From the NCBI RefSeq assembly GCF_900094555.1, contig NZ_FMAC01000004.1:1-64000 (forward strand): DNA of 64,000 nucleotides, in the 5' to 3' direction. The stretch comes from Martinezella hainanensis. GTDB taxonomy: Bacteria > Pseudomonadota > Alphaproteobacteria > Rhizobiales > Rhizobiaceae. Below are positions 29,087 to 39,100 of the stretch, piece after piece (the stretch's first letter is position 1; each line of letters starts with the position of its first letter). The notes beneath the pieces are model-generated. The model was not told where the DNA came from and ran no database searches. It saw nothing but the letters and a program-made list of their open reading frames with translations. Position numbers and translations under genes: made by a program.

Positions 29087-29362
29087 ATGACCGAGCTCTC
29101 CCGGGAACTCCTGATTATCAACAAGCGAGGGCTGCACGCTCGCGCCTCCGCAAAGTTCGTGCAGACCGTCGAAGCCTACGACGCCGCGATCACAGTTTCG
29201 AAGGACGGCACGACGGTCGGCGGCACGTCGATCATGGGCCTGATGATGCTGGCGGCCAGCCCCGGCTGCAGCGTGCTTGTCACGGCAAGCGGCAATCAGG
29301 CCGTCGAGGCGCTCGAGGCGCTCGATCAGCTCGTCGCCAACAAGTTCGGCGAGGAGATGTAG
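29087..29362 (+). CDS. ptsH: Phosphocarrier protein HPr
   Basis: Small phosphocarrier of the phosphotransferase chain, 91 residues from ATG 29087. The EI-phosphorylated histidine is His17 in NKRGLHARASAKFV. The serine modified by HprK is in GGTSIMGLMML. In-frame GTG codons at 29048 and 29057 overlap the EIIA gene and would add 10 to 13 residues; HPr family length favours 29087. It is the last gene of the chvI-chvG-hprK-EIIA-ptsH group. EI is not in the window. Confidence 0.93.
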   Translation: MTELSRELLIINKRGLHARASAKFVQTVEAYDAAITVSKDGTTVGGTSIMGLMMLAASPGCSVLVTASGNQAVEALEALDQLVANKFGEEM

Positions 29363-29386
29363 GCTTTTTCCTACTATCGCCAGCTG

Positions 29387-29416
29387 GATATAAAGACATA
29401 AAGACCTCTTTATATC
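29387..29416. promoter_or_regulatory. Palindromic operator candidate upstream of ahcY
   Basis: GATATAAAGA (29387-29396) is the exact reverse complement of TCTTTATATC (29407-29416). A nested ATAAAGA-CC-TCTTTAT palindrome lies at 29398-29413, so ATAAAGA occurs twice in direct order, eight bases apart. It is 128 bases before the ahcY start. From memory this resembles sites proposed for SahR, the SAH-responsive ArsR-family regulator of methyl-cycle genes; that link is inference. Confidence 0.5.
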
Positions 29417-29543
29417 ATCATTGATTTCCGCCCTGAAGCCTGCTACACGGCATCATCCTACACGCTATAGCGTGCAATTCTTGTTGCATTCGGCTGAGGC
29501 GTCTGCCTGCGGCGCGATTGCATCGTTCAGGCTGGAGACCTTC

Positions 29544-30944
29544 ATGAGCACTGAAAAGGACTACATCGTCGCGGATATCGGCCTTGCCGACTTCGGCCGC
29601 AAGGAAATCACGATCGCCGAAACCGAGATGCCGGGCCTGATGGCTTGCCGCGCCGAATTCGGCGAAGCACAGCCGCTGAAGGGCGCCCGCATCACCGGCT
29701 CGCTGCACATGACCATCCAGACTGCCGTTCTTATCGAGACGCTGGTGGCGCTCGGTGCAGAGGTGCGCTGGGCATCGTGCAACATCTTCTCGACGCAGGA
29801 CCATGCCGCCGCCGCGATTGCCGCTTCCGGCGTTCCGGTCTTCGCCATCAAGGGTGAGAGCCTCGAGGACTACTGGACCTACACGGACAAGATCTTCCAG
29901 TGGACCGATGGCGGCGTTTCCAACATGATCCTCGATGACGGCGGCGACGCCACGATGTACATCCTGCTCGGCGCCCGCGCCGAAGCCGGCGAGGACGTGC
30001 TCTCCAACCCGCATTCGGAAGAAGAAGAGATCCTCTTCGCGCAGATCAAGAAGCGTCTGCAGGCTTCGCCGGGCTGGTTCACGAAGCAGCGCGACGCCAT
30101 CAAGGGCGTGACCGAAGAAACCACCACGGGCGTCAACCGCCTCTACCAGCTCAGCCAGAAGGGCCTCCTGCCTTTCCCGGCCATCAACGTCAACGACAGC
30201 GTCACCAAGTCGAAGTTCGACAACAAGTATGGCTGCAAGGAATCGCTGGTTGACGGTATCCGCCGCGCCACCGACGTCATGATGGCCGGCAAGGTCGCCG
30301 TCGTCTGTGGTTACGGCGATGTCGGCAAGGGTTCTGCCGCTTCGCTCTCCGGCGCCGGCGCCCGCGTCAAGGTCACGGAAGTCGACCCGATCTGCGCGCT
30401 GCAGGCTGCCATGGACGGCTACGAAGTCGTTCAGCTCGAGGACGTCGTTTCCTCGGCCGATATCTTCATCACCACGACCGGCAACAAGGACGTCATCCGC
30501 ATCGACCATATGCGTGCGATGAAGGACATGGCGATCGTCGGCAACATCGGTCACTTCGACAACGAAATCCAGGTTGCCGCTCTGCGGAACCTGAAGTGGA
30601 CGAACATCAAGCCGCAGGTCGATATGGTCGAGTTCGCCAAGGGCAACCGCATCATTCTGCTGTCGGAAGGCCGCCTCTTGAACCTCGGCAACGCCACCGG
30701 CCATCCGTCCTTCGTGATGTCGGCGTCCTTCACCAACCAGACGCTGGCCCAGATCGAGCTTTTCACCAAGCCCGGCCATTACAAGAACGAAGTCTACGTG
30801 CTGCCGAAGCATCTCGACGAGAAGGTTGCGCGCCTGCATCTTGCCAAGCTCGGCGTGAAGCTGACGGAGCTTTCCGAAGAGCAGGCTTCGTATATCGGCG
30901 TGACGCCGAAGGGTCCGTTCAAGTCCGACCACTACAGATACTGA
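29544..30944 (+). CDS. ahcY: S-adenosylhomocysteine hydrolase
   Basis: NAD-dependent enzyme that splits S-adenosylhomocysteine to adenosine and homocysteine, keeping methyl transfer going. It has 466 residues, the long bacterial form. [17 protein letters not shown], the NAD fold [25 protein letters not shown] and the terminal FKSDHYRY, which reaches the neighbouring subunit's cofactor, are all present. GGAG six bases before ATG 29544 decides the start; upstream in-frame ATG codons lack a site. It ends in a terminator at 30974-31010. Confidence 0.97.
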   Translation: MSTEKDYIVADIGLADFGRKEITIAETEMPGLMACRAEFGEAQPLKGARITGSLHMTIQTAVLIETLVALGAEVRWASCNIFSTQDHAAAAIAASGVPVFAIKGESLEDYWTYTDKIFQWTDGGVSNMILDDGGDATMYILLGARAEAGEDVLSNPHSEEEEILFAQIKKRLQASPGWFTKQRDAIKGVTEETTTGVNRLYQLSQKGLLPFPAINVNDSVTKSKFDNKYGCKESLVDGIRRATDVMMAGKVAVVCGYGDVGKGSAASLSGAGARVKVTEVDPICALQAAMDGYEVVQLEDVVSSADIFITTTGNKDVIRIDHMRAMKDMAIVGNIGHFDNEIQVAALRNLKWTNIKPQVDMVEFAKGNRIILLSEGRLLNLGNATGHPSFVMSASFTNQTLAQIELFTKPGHYKNEVYVLPKHLDEKVARLHLAKLGVKLTELSEEQASYIGVTPKGPFKSDHYRY

Positions 30945-30973
30945 TTATTAAAACAGTATCCACAACATCTTGT

Positions 30974-31010
30974 GGCCCTGGCATTGACAAATGCCGGGGC
31001 TTATTTTTTA
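30974..31010 (+). terminator. Rho-independent terminator after ahcY
   Basis: GGCCCTGGCATT pairs with AATGCCGGGGC around GACA, followed by TTATTTTTTA. Confidence 0.8.
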
Positions 31011-31125
31011 GCCAGCTCCCTTCCCGCAGATTCCCTTAGGCAGTATTGTTTTTACACTTGATTCGTGACGAACCGGGCGTGCCCGGAGCCATGAAAATGG
31101 GATGTCTTGTCAGGATGCGGCACAG

Positions 31126-31239
31126 TAGAGCCGGATGATTTTAGGTCTGTTCGACTTAAAATCTGAATCCGCTCTACAATCAAATAAGTAGAGCATGATG
31201 TCATCCGAAAACCGCTTACACTTTTCGGCATCATGCTCT
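31126..31239. repeat. Dispersed palindromic repeat, family 1, copy 2
   Basis: The second copy of the element at 26066-26172. GATTTTAGGTC and GACTTAAAATC form the first stem. GAGCATGATG and CATCATGCTC form a perfect 10-base second stem around TCATCCGAAAACCGCTTACA. It lies between the ahcY terminator and divL. Confidence 0.87.
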
Positions 31240-31261
31240 GAAAGACGGAGACAGACCTCTT

Positions 31262-33841
31262 ATGTTTGAAGGGGAAGACAACCTGCATCAGCCAGTGTTG
31301 CGCCGAGCGGCGGCGCGGTTGCAGCAGGGCAGTGCATATCGGCTTTCGGCAGGAGCAAAGTGCGGCAAAGGCCGGCTGGCCTCCTTTAGCCGCCTGCTGC
31401 GGCTCAGCGTTTTCGGCGGTCTGGTGACCGGCCTGGCAGGACCCGTTCTCGCGCAGGGCAATGATGCCGCTCAGACGAGCATACGCCTCTTCACCTCTTC
31501 GGAAATGGCCGTCTTCTCCGTCATCATCGGCGTGATTTCCGCCGCTCTGCTGTCGACCATGTGGATGGTCCGCCAACGCGGCAACATGGAGAATGAAAGC
31601 CGCGAGATCCGCACGGCGCTTTCCGACGCCAACCAGCGCATTTCACAATATCAGGCACTGATCGCCGACAAGAACCGCCGGATCGTCATCTGGGATGGCC
31701 AGAATGCGCGGCCGGAGCTGCTCGGTCAGCTGCCGGTCGAGACCGGTGCGCCACAGGACAATGAATTCCTCGCCTTCGGGCGCTGGCTGAAATCATGGTC
31801 GGCCGGCGAACTCGACAAGGCGATCGACAAACTGCGCGGCAGCGGCCAGAGTTTTGACATGGTGGTTGAAACCAACCGCGACGAAATTCTGGAAGCGCAG
31901 GGCCGGATTTCCGGCGGACGCGCCTTCGTCCGCTTCATCGCGCTCAACAATCTGCGCGCCGAACTCGCCGAACTGAAGATCGAGCGTGACCGGCTGATGA
32001 CCTCGATTTCGGCTTTCCAGAATCTTCTCGATGCCATCGACCTGCCGGCCTGGCAGCGTGATGCGGAAGGCACGCTGACCTGGGTGAACCAGGCCTATAG
32101 CGAAGCGGTGGAAGCCGTCTCCTCGGAGGAGGCGCTGCGGGAAGGTCGCGAGTTCCTGACAACCGTGGCCCGTGAGCGCATTCGCGCTGCCGCCACGCCG
32201 GAATCGCCGTTCCACGACAAGATCTCGACCGTGGTGCACGGCAATCGTACCTTCTTCGATGTCGTCGACGTCAAAGCCCCGAACGGCTCGGCCGGCATCG
32301 CCATCGATGTCTCCGAGGCGGAAGGCGTTCGGGCGGAGCTTGCGCGCACGCTGAAGAGCCATGCCGAAACGCTCGATCATCTCGCAACACCGGTTGCGAT
32401 CTTTGACGGCGACAGGCGGCTGCAATTCTACAATCAGGCTTTCGTCCAGCTCTGGGAACTCGACATCGCCTTTCTGGAAAAGCGGCCCGACAATAGCGAG
32501 CTTCTGGACAGGCTGCGCAGCGCCAAGAAGCTGCCCGAGCAGCTGAGCTGGAAGAGCTGGAAGGACGGCGTTCTTTCGGTCTATCGCGCGCTCGATACGC
32601 AGACGGATCTCTGGCATCTGCCAAACGGCCAGATCCTCAGGGTTTTCGCCACGGCGCATCCGCAGGGCGGCGCCACCTGGGTCTTCGAGAACCTGACCGA
32701 GCAGGTCGATCTCGAAACGCGTTACAATACGCTGGTCAAGGTCCAGGGCGAAACCATCGACCATCTTTCCGAAGGCGTTGCCGTTTTCGGTCCGGATGGC
32801 CGCATCCGCCTGTCGAACCCGGCCTTCCGCATCCTCTGGAACATCACCGAAGCGCAGGCGAAGCCGGATACGCATATCCAGGCATTGGCCGAAGCCTGCG
32901 CTCCCTCCTATGACCGGCCAGATGGCTGGAAGCGCTTTGCCGAGCAGATCACCAGTTTCGACGACGAGCGGCCATCCTCGCAAGGGACGCTGGAGCTCTA
33001 TTCCAATCTGGTGCTCGACTACGCCGTCATTCCGCTGCCGAACGCACAGACCATGCTGACCTTTGTCAACAAGACCGATAGCGTACGCGCCGAACGGGCA
33101 TTGACGGAAAAGAACGACGCGCTGCTGAAGGCGGACGAGCTGAAGAACGATTTCGTCCAGCACGTCTCCTACGAGCTGCGCTCGCCGCTGACCAACATCA
33201 TCGGCTTCACCGATCTCCTGAAGACGCCGGGCATCGGCTCGCTGAACGATCGACAGGCCGAATATATCGACCATATCTCGACCTCGTCTTCGGTGCTTCT
33301 GACGCTGGTCAACGATATTCTCGACCTGGCGACGGTCGATGCCGGAATCATGCGGCTGAATTATTCCGAGATCTTGCTCTCCGACCTGCTCGATGAAGTG
33401 TCGATGCAAATCGCCGACCGGCTGCAGGAAAGCGGCGTAACGCTCGAAATCACCGTCCCCACCCATCTTGGCTCCATCGTTGCCGATCAACAGCGGCTGA
33501 AACAGATCCTGCTCAAGCTTCTGACCAATGCCGCCAATTTCGCGCCCGAGGGATCGACGATTTTGCTGAAATGCGGACGCGAAGGTGCGGATTTCGTCTT
33601 CTCGGTTGTCGACAAGGGGCCAGGCATACCCGAGGATTTGATCAACACGGTTTTCAACCGCTTCGCCTCCGGCGGCAAGGGCGGCAAGCGCAGCGGCGCA
33701 GGCCTCGGCCTTTCCATCGTCGAAAGCTTTGTCAGCCTGCATGAGGGCGAGGTTTCGATCGAAAGCCAGCCAGGCAAGGGAACGACGGTCACCTGCCGCA
33801 TCCCTTCGGCCGACCTGCCCCATTCCGTCGCAGCAGAATGA
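31262..33841 (+). CDS. divL: DivL-type PAS sensor pseudo-histidine kinase
   Basis: Homologue of the cell-cycle protein DivL, which in Caulobacter modulates CckA and so CtrA. An N-terminal hydrophobic stretch (45-65) and a membrane helix near 80-100 (VFSVIIGVISAALLSTMWMV) are followed by a coiled region and PAS-like domains with NQAYSEAVEA and FYNQAFVQLWEL. The phosphorylation site carries Tyr637 where kinases have His: FVQHVSYELRSPLTNIIGF. This substitution is the DivL hallmark. The ATPase domain is retained (LLTNAANFAPEG, VDKGPGIP, GAGLGLSIVESF). Length is 859 residues; the exact start is uncertain. The stop overlaps the next gene by four bases. Confidence 0.9.
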   Translation: MFEGEDNLHQPVLRRAAARLQQGSAYRLSAGAKCGKGRLASFSRLLRLSVFGGLVTGLAGPVLAQGNDAAQTSIRLFTSSEMAVFSVIIGVISAALLSTMWMVRQRGNMENESREIRTALSDANQRISQYQALIADKNRRIVIWDGQNARPELLGQLPVETGAPQDNEFLAFGRWLKSWSAGELDKAIDKLRGSGQSFDMVVETNRDEILEAQGRISGGRAFVRFIALNNLRAELAELKIERDRLMTSISAFQNLLDAIDLPAWQRDAEGTLTWVNQAYSEAVEAVSSEEALREGREFLTTVARERIRAAATPESPFHDKISTVVHGNRTFFDVVDVKAPNGSAGIAIDVSEAEGVRAELARTLKSHAETLDHLATPVAIFDGDRRLQFYNQAFVQLWELDIAFLEKRPDNSELLDRLRSAKKLPEQLSWKSWKDGVLSVYRALDTQTDLWHLPNGQILRVFATAHPQGGATWVFENLTEQVDLETRYNTLVKVQGETIDHLSEGVAVFGPDGRIRLSNPAFRILWNITEAQAKPDTHIQALAEACAPSYDRPDGWKRFAEQITSFDDERPSSQGTLELYSNLVLDYAVIPLPNAQTMLTFVNKTDSVRAERALTEKNDALLKADELKNDFVQHVSYELRSPLTNIIGFTDLLKTPGIGSLNDRQAEYIDHISTSSSVLLTLVNDILDLATVDAGIMRLNYSEILLSDLLDEVSMQIADRLQESGVTLEITVPTHLGSIVADQQRLKQILLKLLTNAANFAPEGSTILLKCGREGADFVFSVVDKGPGIPEDLINTVFNRFASGGKGGKRSGAGLGLSIVESFVSLHEGEVSIESQPGKGTTVTCRIPSADLPHSVAAE

Positions 33842-35349
33842 CAGCCTCAGACAGCAGCATCTCCCTCTTTCTTGCAGATGACGCCGCCACGGCCGAGCTC
33901 GGCGAGGATCTGGCGCTGGCCTTGAAGGCTGGCGATTGTCTGGCACTGTCAGGCGATCTCGGCGCAGGCAAATCATCGCTGGCGCGCGCGTTGCTACGGG
34001 CGATGGCCGACGATCCCGAAATGGATGTGCCAAGCCCTACCTTCACGCTCGTGCAATCCTATGAGCTGCGCATTCCCGTCTCGCATTTCGATCTCTATCG
34101 CCTCGGTGATCCCAGCGAACTGGCGGAACTGGGCTTCGACGAGGCCCTGCAGACCGGCATCTGCCTCGTCGAATGGCCCGAAATGGCCGAAGGCGAGCTG
34201 CCGAAGGAACGCATCGATCTAAAGCTCACGCATGAGGGTGACGGGCGGCGGGTTATGATCACGGCACCGGCCAAGCAGATGGCGCGCATCGAGCGCGTGC
34301 TTGCTATCCGCACCTTTCTCGATGCACACGGCTATCGCGGCGCTGTCAGGCGATTCCTGACGGGCGATGCTTCGCTGCGGGCTTACGAATCCGTCTATCC
34401 GAAGGATGGAGGACGCCGCGTGATCCTGATGGATTGGCCGGGCTTGCCGGAAGGGCCGCCCGTGCTTGACGGCAAGCCCTATCCCAAGGTCGCGCATCTT
34501 GCCTGGGACACCTATCCCTTCGTGGCGATCGCCAATATCCTCAGAGAGAACGGTTTCGCCGCTCCGGAAATCCTTGCCGCCAACTATGACAAGGGTATTC
34601 TCCTGATCGAGGATCTCGGCACTGATGGCGTGCTGGATGCCGAGGGAAAGCCGATTGTCGAGCGCTATCGCGCCAGCGTCGCCTGCCTCGCACATCTGCA
34701 CGGTCTTTCCATTCCTCATGACATTCCGGTCACGCCGGACCACGTCCATCACATTCCGGATTTTGACCGGACCGCGATGAAGATGGAGGCGCGGCTGCTT
34801 CTCGACTGGCATCTGCCGTGGAAGCGCGGCGCGCCGGCAAGTGACGAGGAACGCGCCGACTATCTGGCGATCTGGGACAAGCTCATCGATCAGCTCGAAG
34901 ACGCGGAAAAGAACCTGCTGCTGCGCGACATGCATTCGCCGAATATCATCTGGCGGGCGCATCAAAAGGGCATAAAGCGCGTCGGCATCATCGACTTTCA
35001 GGACGCGATGATCGGACCGACCTCCTATGACGTCGCCTCGCTGGTGCAGGACGCCCGGGTGACGATCGAGCGCGATCTGCATGACCAGTTGATGTCAGAC
35101 TATCTCGCACTGCGCCGTGCCCAGGGTGGCTTCGACGAGGCCAAGTTCCTGAAAAGCTGGGCGATCATGTCGGCGCAGCGCAACTGCAAGCTTGCCGGCC
35201 TCTGGGTGCGGCTGCTGCAGCGCGACGGCAAGCCGGGATATTTGAAGCACATGCCGCGCACGCTCGCCTATCTCGCCATCGCCTTCGAACACGAAGCGCT
35301 CGCCCCCTTACGCGAATGGTGCGAGAAGGCCGGGATCGGCCGGGCATAA
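33838..35349 (+). CDS. TsaE-AmgK fusion: t6A ATPase plus cell-wall sugar kinase
   Basis: One 503-residue frame containing two families. Residues 1 to about 150 are TsaE, the ATPase of the tRNA t6A37 synthesis complex: GDLGAGKSSLARAL, then the switch VPSPTFTLVQSYE and SHFDLYRLGDPSELAELGFDE. Residues from about 160 on are an APH-fold kinase of the AmgK type, which phosphorylates the anomeric carbon of MurNAc or GlcNAc: FLTGDASLRAY, LLIEDLGTDGVLD, catalytic LLRDMHSPNIIW, and IDFQDAMIGPTSYDVASL. The linker (PAKQMARIERVLAIRTFLDA) has no stop or frameshift. murU, the AmgK partner, follows 75 bases downstream. The gene overlaps divL by ATGA. Confidence 0.9.
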   Translation: MTASDSSISLFLADDAATAELGEDLALALKAGDCLALSGDLGAGKSSLARALLRAMADDPEMDVPSPTFTLVQSYELRIPVSHFDLYRLGDPSELAELGFDEALQTGICLVEWPEMAEGELPKERIDLKLTHEGDGRRVMITAPAKQMARIERVLAIRTFLDAHGYRGAVRRFLTGDASLRAYESVYPKDGGRRVILMDWPGLPEGPPVLDGKPYPKVAHLAWDTYPFVAIANILRENGFAAPEILAANYDKGILLIEDLGTDGVLDAEGKPIVERYRASVACLAHLHGLSIPHDIPVTPDHVHHIPDFDRTAMKMEARLLLDWHLPWKRGAPASDEERADYLAIWDKLIDQLEDAEKNLLLRDMHSPNIIWRAHQKGIKRVGIIDFQDAMIGPTSYDVASLVQDARVTIERDLHDQLMSDYLALRRAQGGFDEAKFLKSWAIMSAQRNCKLAGLWVRLLQRDGKPGYLKHMPRTLAYLAIAFEHEALAPLREWCEKAGIGRA

Positions 35350-35424
35350 CAGCCGCAGACCCCGCGACGGCTTTCCGGCCCTGTGCTATGAAAATCAGAT
35401 AGCGAATCGGAAATTCGAGACGAG

Positions 35425-36156
35425 ATGACCATCAAGCAAGCCATGGTATTGGCCGCGGGGCTCGGAACCCGCATGCGGCCGATCACCGATACCATCCCGA
35501 AGCCGCTGGTAAAGATCGCCGGCAAGGCGATGATTGACTATGCGCTGGATGCGCTGGCGGCAGCCGGTGTCGAGCGGGCTGTCGTGAATGTCCACCATCA
35601 TGCCGACCAGATGGAAGCGCACCTGCGCAGCTATCGCGGTCTCGAAATTCTGATCTCCGACGAGCGCGATGCGCTGATGAACAATGGCGGCGGGCTGGCC
35701 AAGGGATTGAAGTTGCTTGACCGTGATCCCGTTTTCGTCATGAATTCGGATCTCTTCTGGATCGGTGAGAAAGAAGGTCTACCGACCAATCTAGAGCGCT
35801 TAGCCGGTTTCTTCGACGCGGGCCGCATGGACTTCGGCATGCTCTGCGTCGATTTGGACAAGACGACGGGCCACAACGGCAAGAATGATTTCAGCATGGC
35901 TGAAGATGGCAGTCTCTCGCGTTACAGCGCCGTTACGGGCAACGGCGTGGTTTACGCCGGCACGCTGGTCATCAATCCTTCGTTTCTCGATGACGCACCC
36001 GGTGACGCTTTCAACATCAACACCTATTACGACAAGGCGATCGCGCGCGGCCGACTCTACGGCACCATGCTCGACGGCCACTGGCTGACGGTGGGAACAC
36101 CGGAGGCTGTCGGCGAGGCGGAGGAAACGATCCGGAACTTCCGGGCGTTTGCGTGA
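35425..36156 (+). CDS. murU: MurNAc-1-phosphate uridylyltransferase (MurU-like)
   Basis: Sugar-1-phosphate nucleotidyltransferase of 243 residues. The GxGTRxRP signature is in MVLAAGLGTRMRPITDTIPKPL. The metal Asp is in VFVMNSDLFW, and NNGGGLAKGL and DGHWLTVGTPE are further family motifs. Its place directly after AmgK supports the MurU role: converting MurNAc-1-phosphate to UDP-MurNAc, so bypassing de novo synthesis and fosfomycin-sensitive MurA. Without the context a generic nucleotidyltransferase would be the safe call. addB starts five bases after its stop. Confidence 0.87.
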   Translation: MTIKQAMVLAAGLGTRMRPITDTIPKPLVKIAGKAMIDYALDALAAAGVERAVVNVHHHADQMEAHLRSYRGLEILISDERDALMNNGGGLAKGLKLLDRDPVFVMNSDLFWIGEKEGLPTNLERLAGFFDAGRMDFGMLCVDLDKTTGHNGKNDFSMAEDGSLSRYSAVTGNGVVYAGTLVINPSFLDDAPGDAFNINTYYDKAIARGRLYGTMLDGHWLTVGTPEAVGEAEETIRNFRAFA

Positions 36157-36160
36157 GCCT

Positions 36161-39100
36161 ATGGCGGGCGGACACCGGCAGCGCATCCTGACGATTCCGG
36201 CGGGCCTGCCCTTTCTGAAGACCCTTGCGGCGGCGCTCTGCGACGGGCGGCTGACCGAGCGTTTCCGCCACGATCCGGACGACCCGCTGTCGCTCGCCAA
36301 GGTCAGCATCTTCCTGCCGACGCGACGTGCTGCCCGCGTGCTGCGCTCGGAATTCGTCGAGTTGCTTGGCGGCCGCTCCGCCATCCTGCCGGTCATTCGT
36401 CCGCTCGGCGAGACCGATGACGATAGCGGCTATTTCGAGGAAGCCTTGCCCGAAACGGCCGATCTGGCGCAGCCGCTTGCCAATACCGCCCGTCTCCTGG
36501 AACTGGCGCGACTGATCCTCGCCTGGCGCAACAAGCTGCCGCAGATCGTGCGCGACATTCATTCCGATTCGCCGCTGGTGGCGCCTGCAAGCCCGGCGGA
36601 TGCCATCTGGCTCGCACGCAATCTCGCCGAACTCATCGATTCCCTTGAAACCGAGGATCGCGAGTGGAGCGAGCTTGCCAATCTCAGCGCTGAAGACCAT
36701 GCGCTCTGGTGGCAGCTGACAGCGGAATTTCTGCGCATTGCCAGCAGCTTCTGGCCGGCGCGCCTCGAGGAGCTCGGCAAATCCTCGCCCGCCCGTAACC
36801 GCAATGCCGTCCTGCGCGCCGAAGTGCAGCGGATATCGACCATGCGGCATCCCGGCCCCGTCATCATTGCTGGCTCGACCGGTTCCGTGCCCGCGACGGC
36901 GGAGCTGATCGCCGCCGTTGCCGCCCTGCCGCAAGGCGTGATCGTGCTGCCCGGTCTCGATCTTGCTATGCCGGAGGAGGATTGGCAGCTCGTGGCGCCG
37001 GAGACATCCATCGGCGAAAGAGTAGACCCGACCACGCGCAGCCATCCGCAATATGGTCTTTCGCTGCTCCTGAAGCGGTTGCGCGTCACGCGGCGCGATG
37101 TCGAGCCCATCGCGGATGCGGCTGAAGTCATGCAGATGCGGGCGCAGATCCTGTCGCGCGCGCTGGCACCGGCCAAGGCGACGAGCGGCTGGGGAAAATG
37201 GCGCAAGACGCTCGCTCCCGATGCGATAGCTGACGCATTCGCCGATGTAGCGCTGATCGAAGCGGCCAACGAGCGCGAAGAGGCAACGGCGATCGCCATC
37301 GCCCTACGGCTGGCGCTGGAGAAGCCCGGCCGCAACGGTGGCGAAAGCCAAGCGGCCCTGATCACGCCCGATCGCAATCTCGCCCGGCGCGTGACTGCCG
37401 AGCTTGCCCGCTTCGGCATCACCGCCGACGATTCGGCCGGCACGCCGCTCAACGCCACGCCGCAAGGCACGCTGCTGCAATTGCTGCTGGAGGCGTCCCT
37501 TCGCCCCGGCGATCCCGTTGCCGTCGTGGCGCTGCTGAAACACCCCCTCGCCTCGTTCGGCCTGCCTGCGGAAACCCACCGGCCGGGCGTCGATGCGCTG
37601 GAGATCCTGGCGCTCAGGGGCGGCGTCGCCAATGTCGATATTGGCGGGCTGGAAGCTCTGCTCGATGAGCGCGTGGCCGAGCAGGCCAATGACCGCCATG
37701 CGCCGCAGTGGCGCAAAGCGCTGCCGCCTGAGGCGATCGAGCATGCACGCGCCCTGGCCCGGCGCGTGACGGTAGCATGCGAGCCGCTGGTATCGGCACT
37801 TTCCCTGCCGACTTCAGAGGGGCTGCTGACCCTTTCGGACTGGGCCGAGCGTACGGGCCGTGCGCTGGAAGCCGCGGCCGTCGACGAACGTGGCAGCCTT
37901 GCGGGCCTCTGGTCGGGCGAGGCCGGGGATACGCTTGCCAGCCTGCTCCGGGATGTCATCGAGACCGACGGCCAGCTTGAAGCCGATGGCGTGCAGTGGA
38001 TCGATATCATGGCGGCGCTCTGCGTGGGCCAGGCGGTGAAACCGCGGGCACTCAGCCATCCCCGCCTCTTCATCTTCGGCACGCTGGAGGCTCGCCTGCA
38101 GAGTGTCGATACGCTGATCCTCGGCGGCTTGAACGAAGGCTCATGGCCGGGGCAGACGGCGAACAACCCCTTCATTTCCCGCAGCATGAAGACGGAGATC
38201 GGCCTGGAGCCGCCGGAGCGCCGCATCGGCCAGCTCGCACACGACTTCGAGATGGCGAACGGCACGCGCGACCTGATTTATTCCCGCGCCCTGCGCCAGG
38301 GCTCGACGCCAACGGTCGCCTCGCGCTGGCTGCAGCGCCTGATCGCCCTCGGCGGCGAGGCGCTGGAGGACGCCATGAAGCTCCGCGGCGACCAGTATCG
38401 CCATTGGGCCGCAATGATCGACGAGGGTGAAAACCAGGCGCCGGCGCTGCGCCCCGCGCCAAAACCGCCCGTGGAATTGCAGCCGAAGAGCTACTCCTTC
38501 AGCGAAGTGGGCCGGCTGCGGCGCGATCCCTATTCGATCTATGCCCGGCGCGTGCTGCGGCTCGATCCAGTCGATCCGTTCAACCGCGACCCCGGCCCGG
38601 CCGAGCGCGGCACGCTCTACCACAAGATCATCGATCGCTTCGTCCGCGAGGGGCATAGGGCCGGAACGCCGGATGCGGCGCTGGCCATGGATCGGATCAT
38701 TGCCGATCTCTTCGATGCGGAGCGGCTGCCCGTGCATATCGACAGCGTCTGGCGGCCGCGGTTCCGCGAAGTGGCGCGGGCTTTCCTTGCCTGGGAAGCG
38801 GAGCGGCGCGCCGAAGTGCGCCAAACGGCAACGGAAGTGCCGGCTGGCGTCGAGATCGAGCCGATCGGCATCCGCCTCACAGGCGTTGCCGACCGCATCG
38901 ACATCAAGAGTGACAAGGGCGCCGACCTCATCGATTACAAGACCGGCTACAACCCCTCGCCGCCACAGGCACGCGCGATGCTCGACCCACAGCTGGCACT
39001 GGAGGCCTATGCGCTGAGGGCTGGCGCCTTCCGCAATATCGGCGCGCTGGTTCCGGAAAACCTGCTTTACGTCCGGCTGCGGCCCGGTGACCGCTTCAAG

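Noticed and set aside
29363..29543. SAH riboswitch upstream of ahcY
   Set aside because: I could not find the conserved SAH riboswitch core; the palindrome fits a protein operator better.
29418..30932. A 504-codon frame opposite ahcY
   Set aside because: Antisense shadow; ahcY is unmistakable.
31793..34033. A 746-codon frame opposite divL
   Set aside because: Antisense shadow with no family features; divL motifs are intact on the plus strand.
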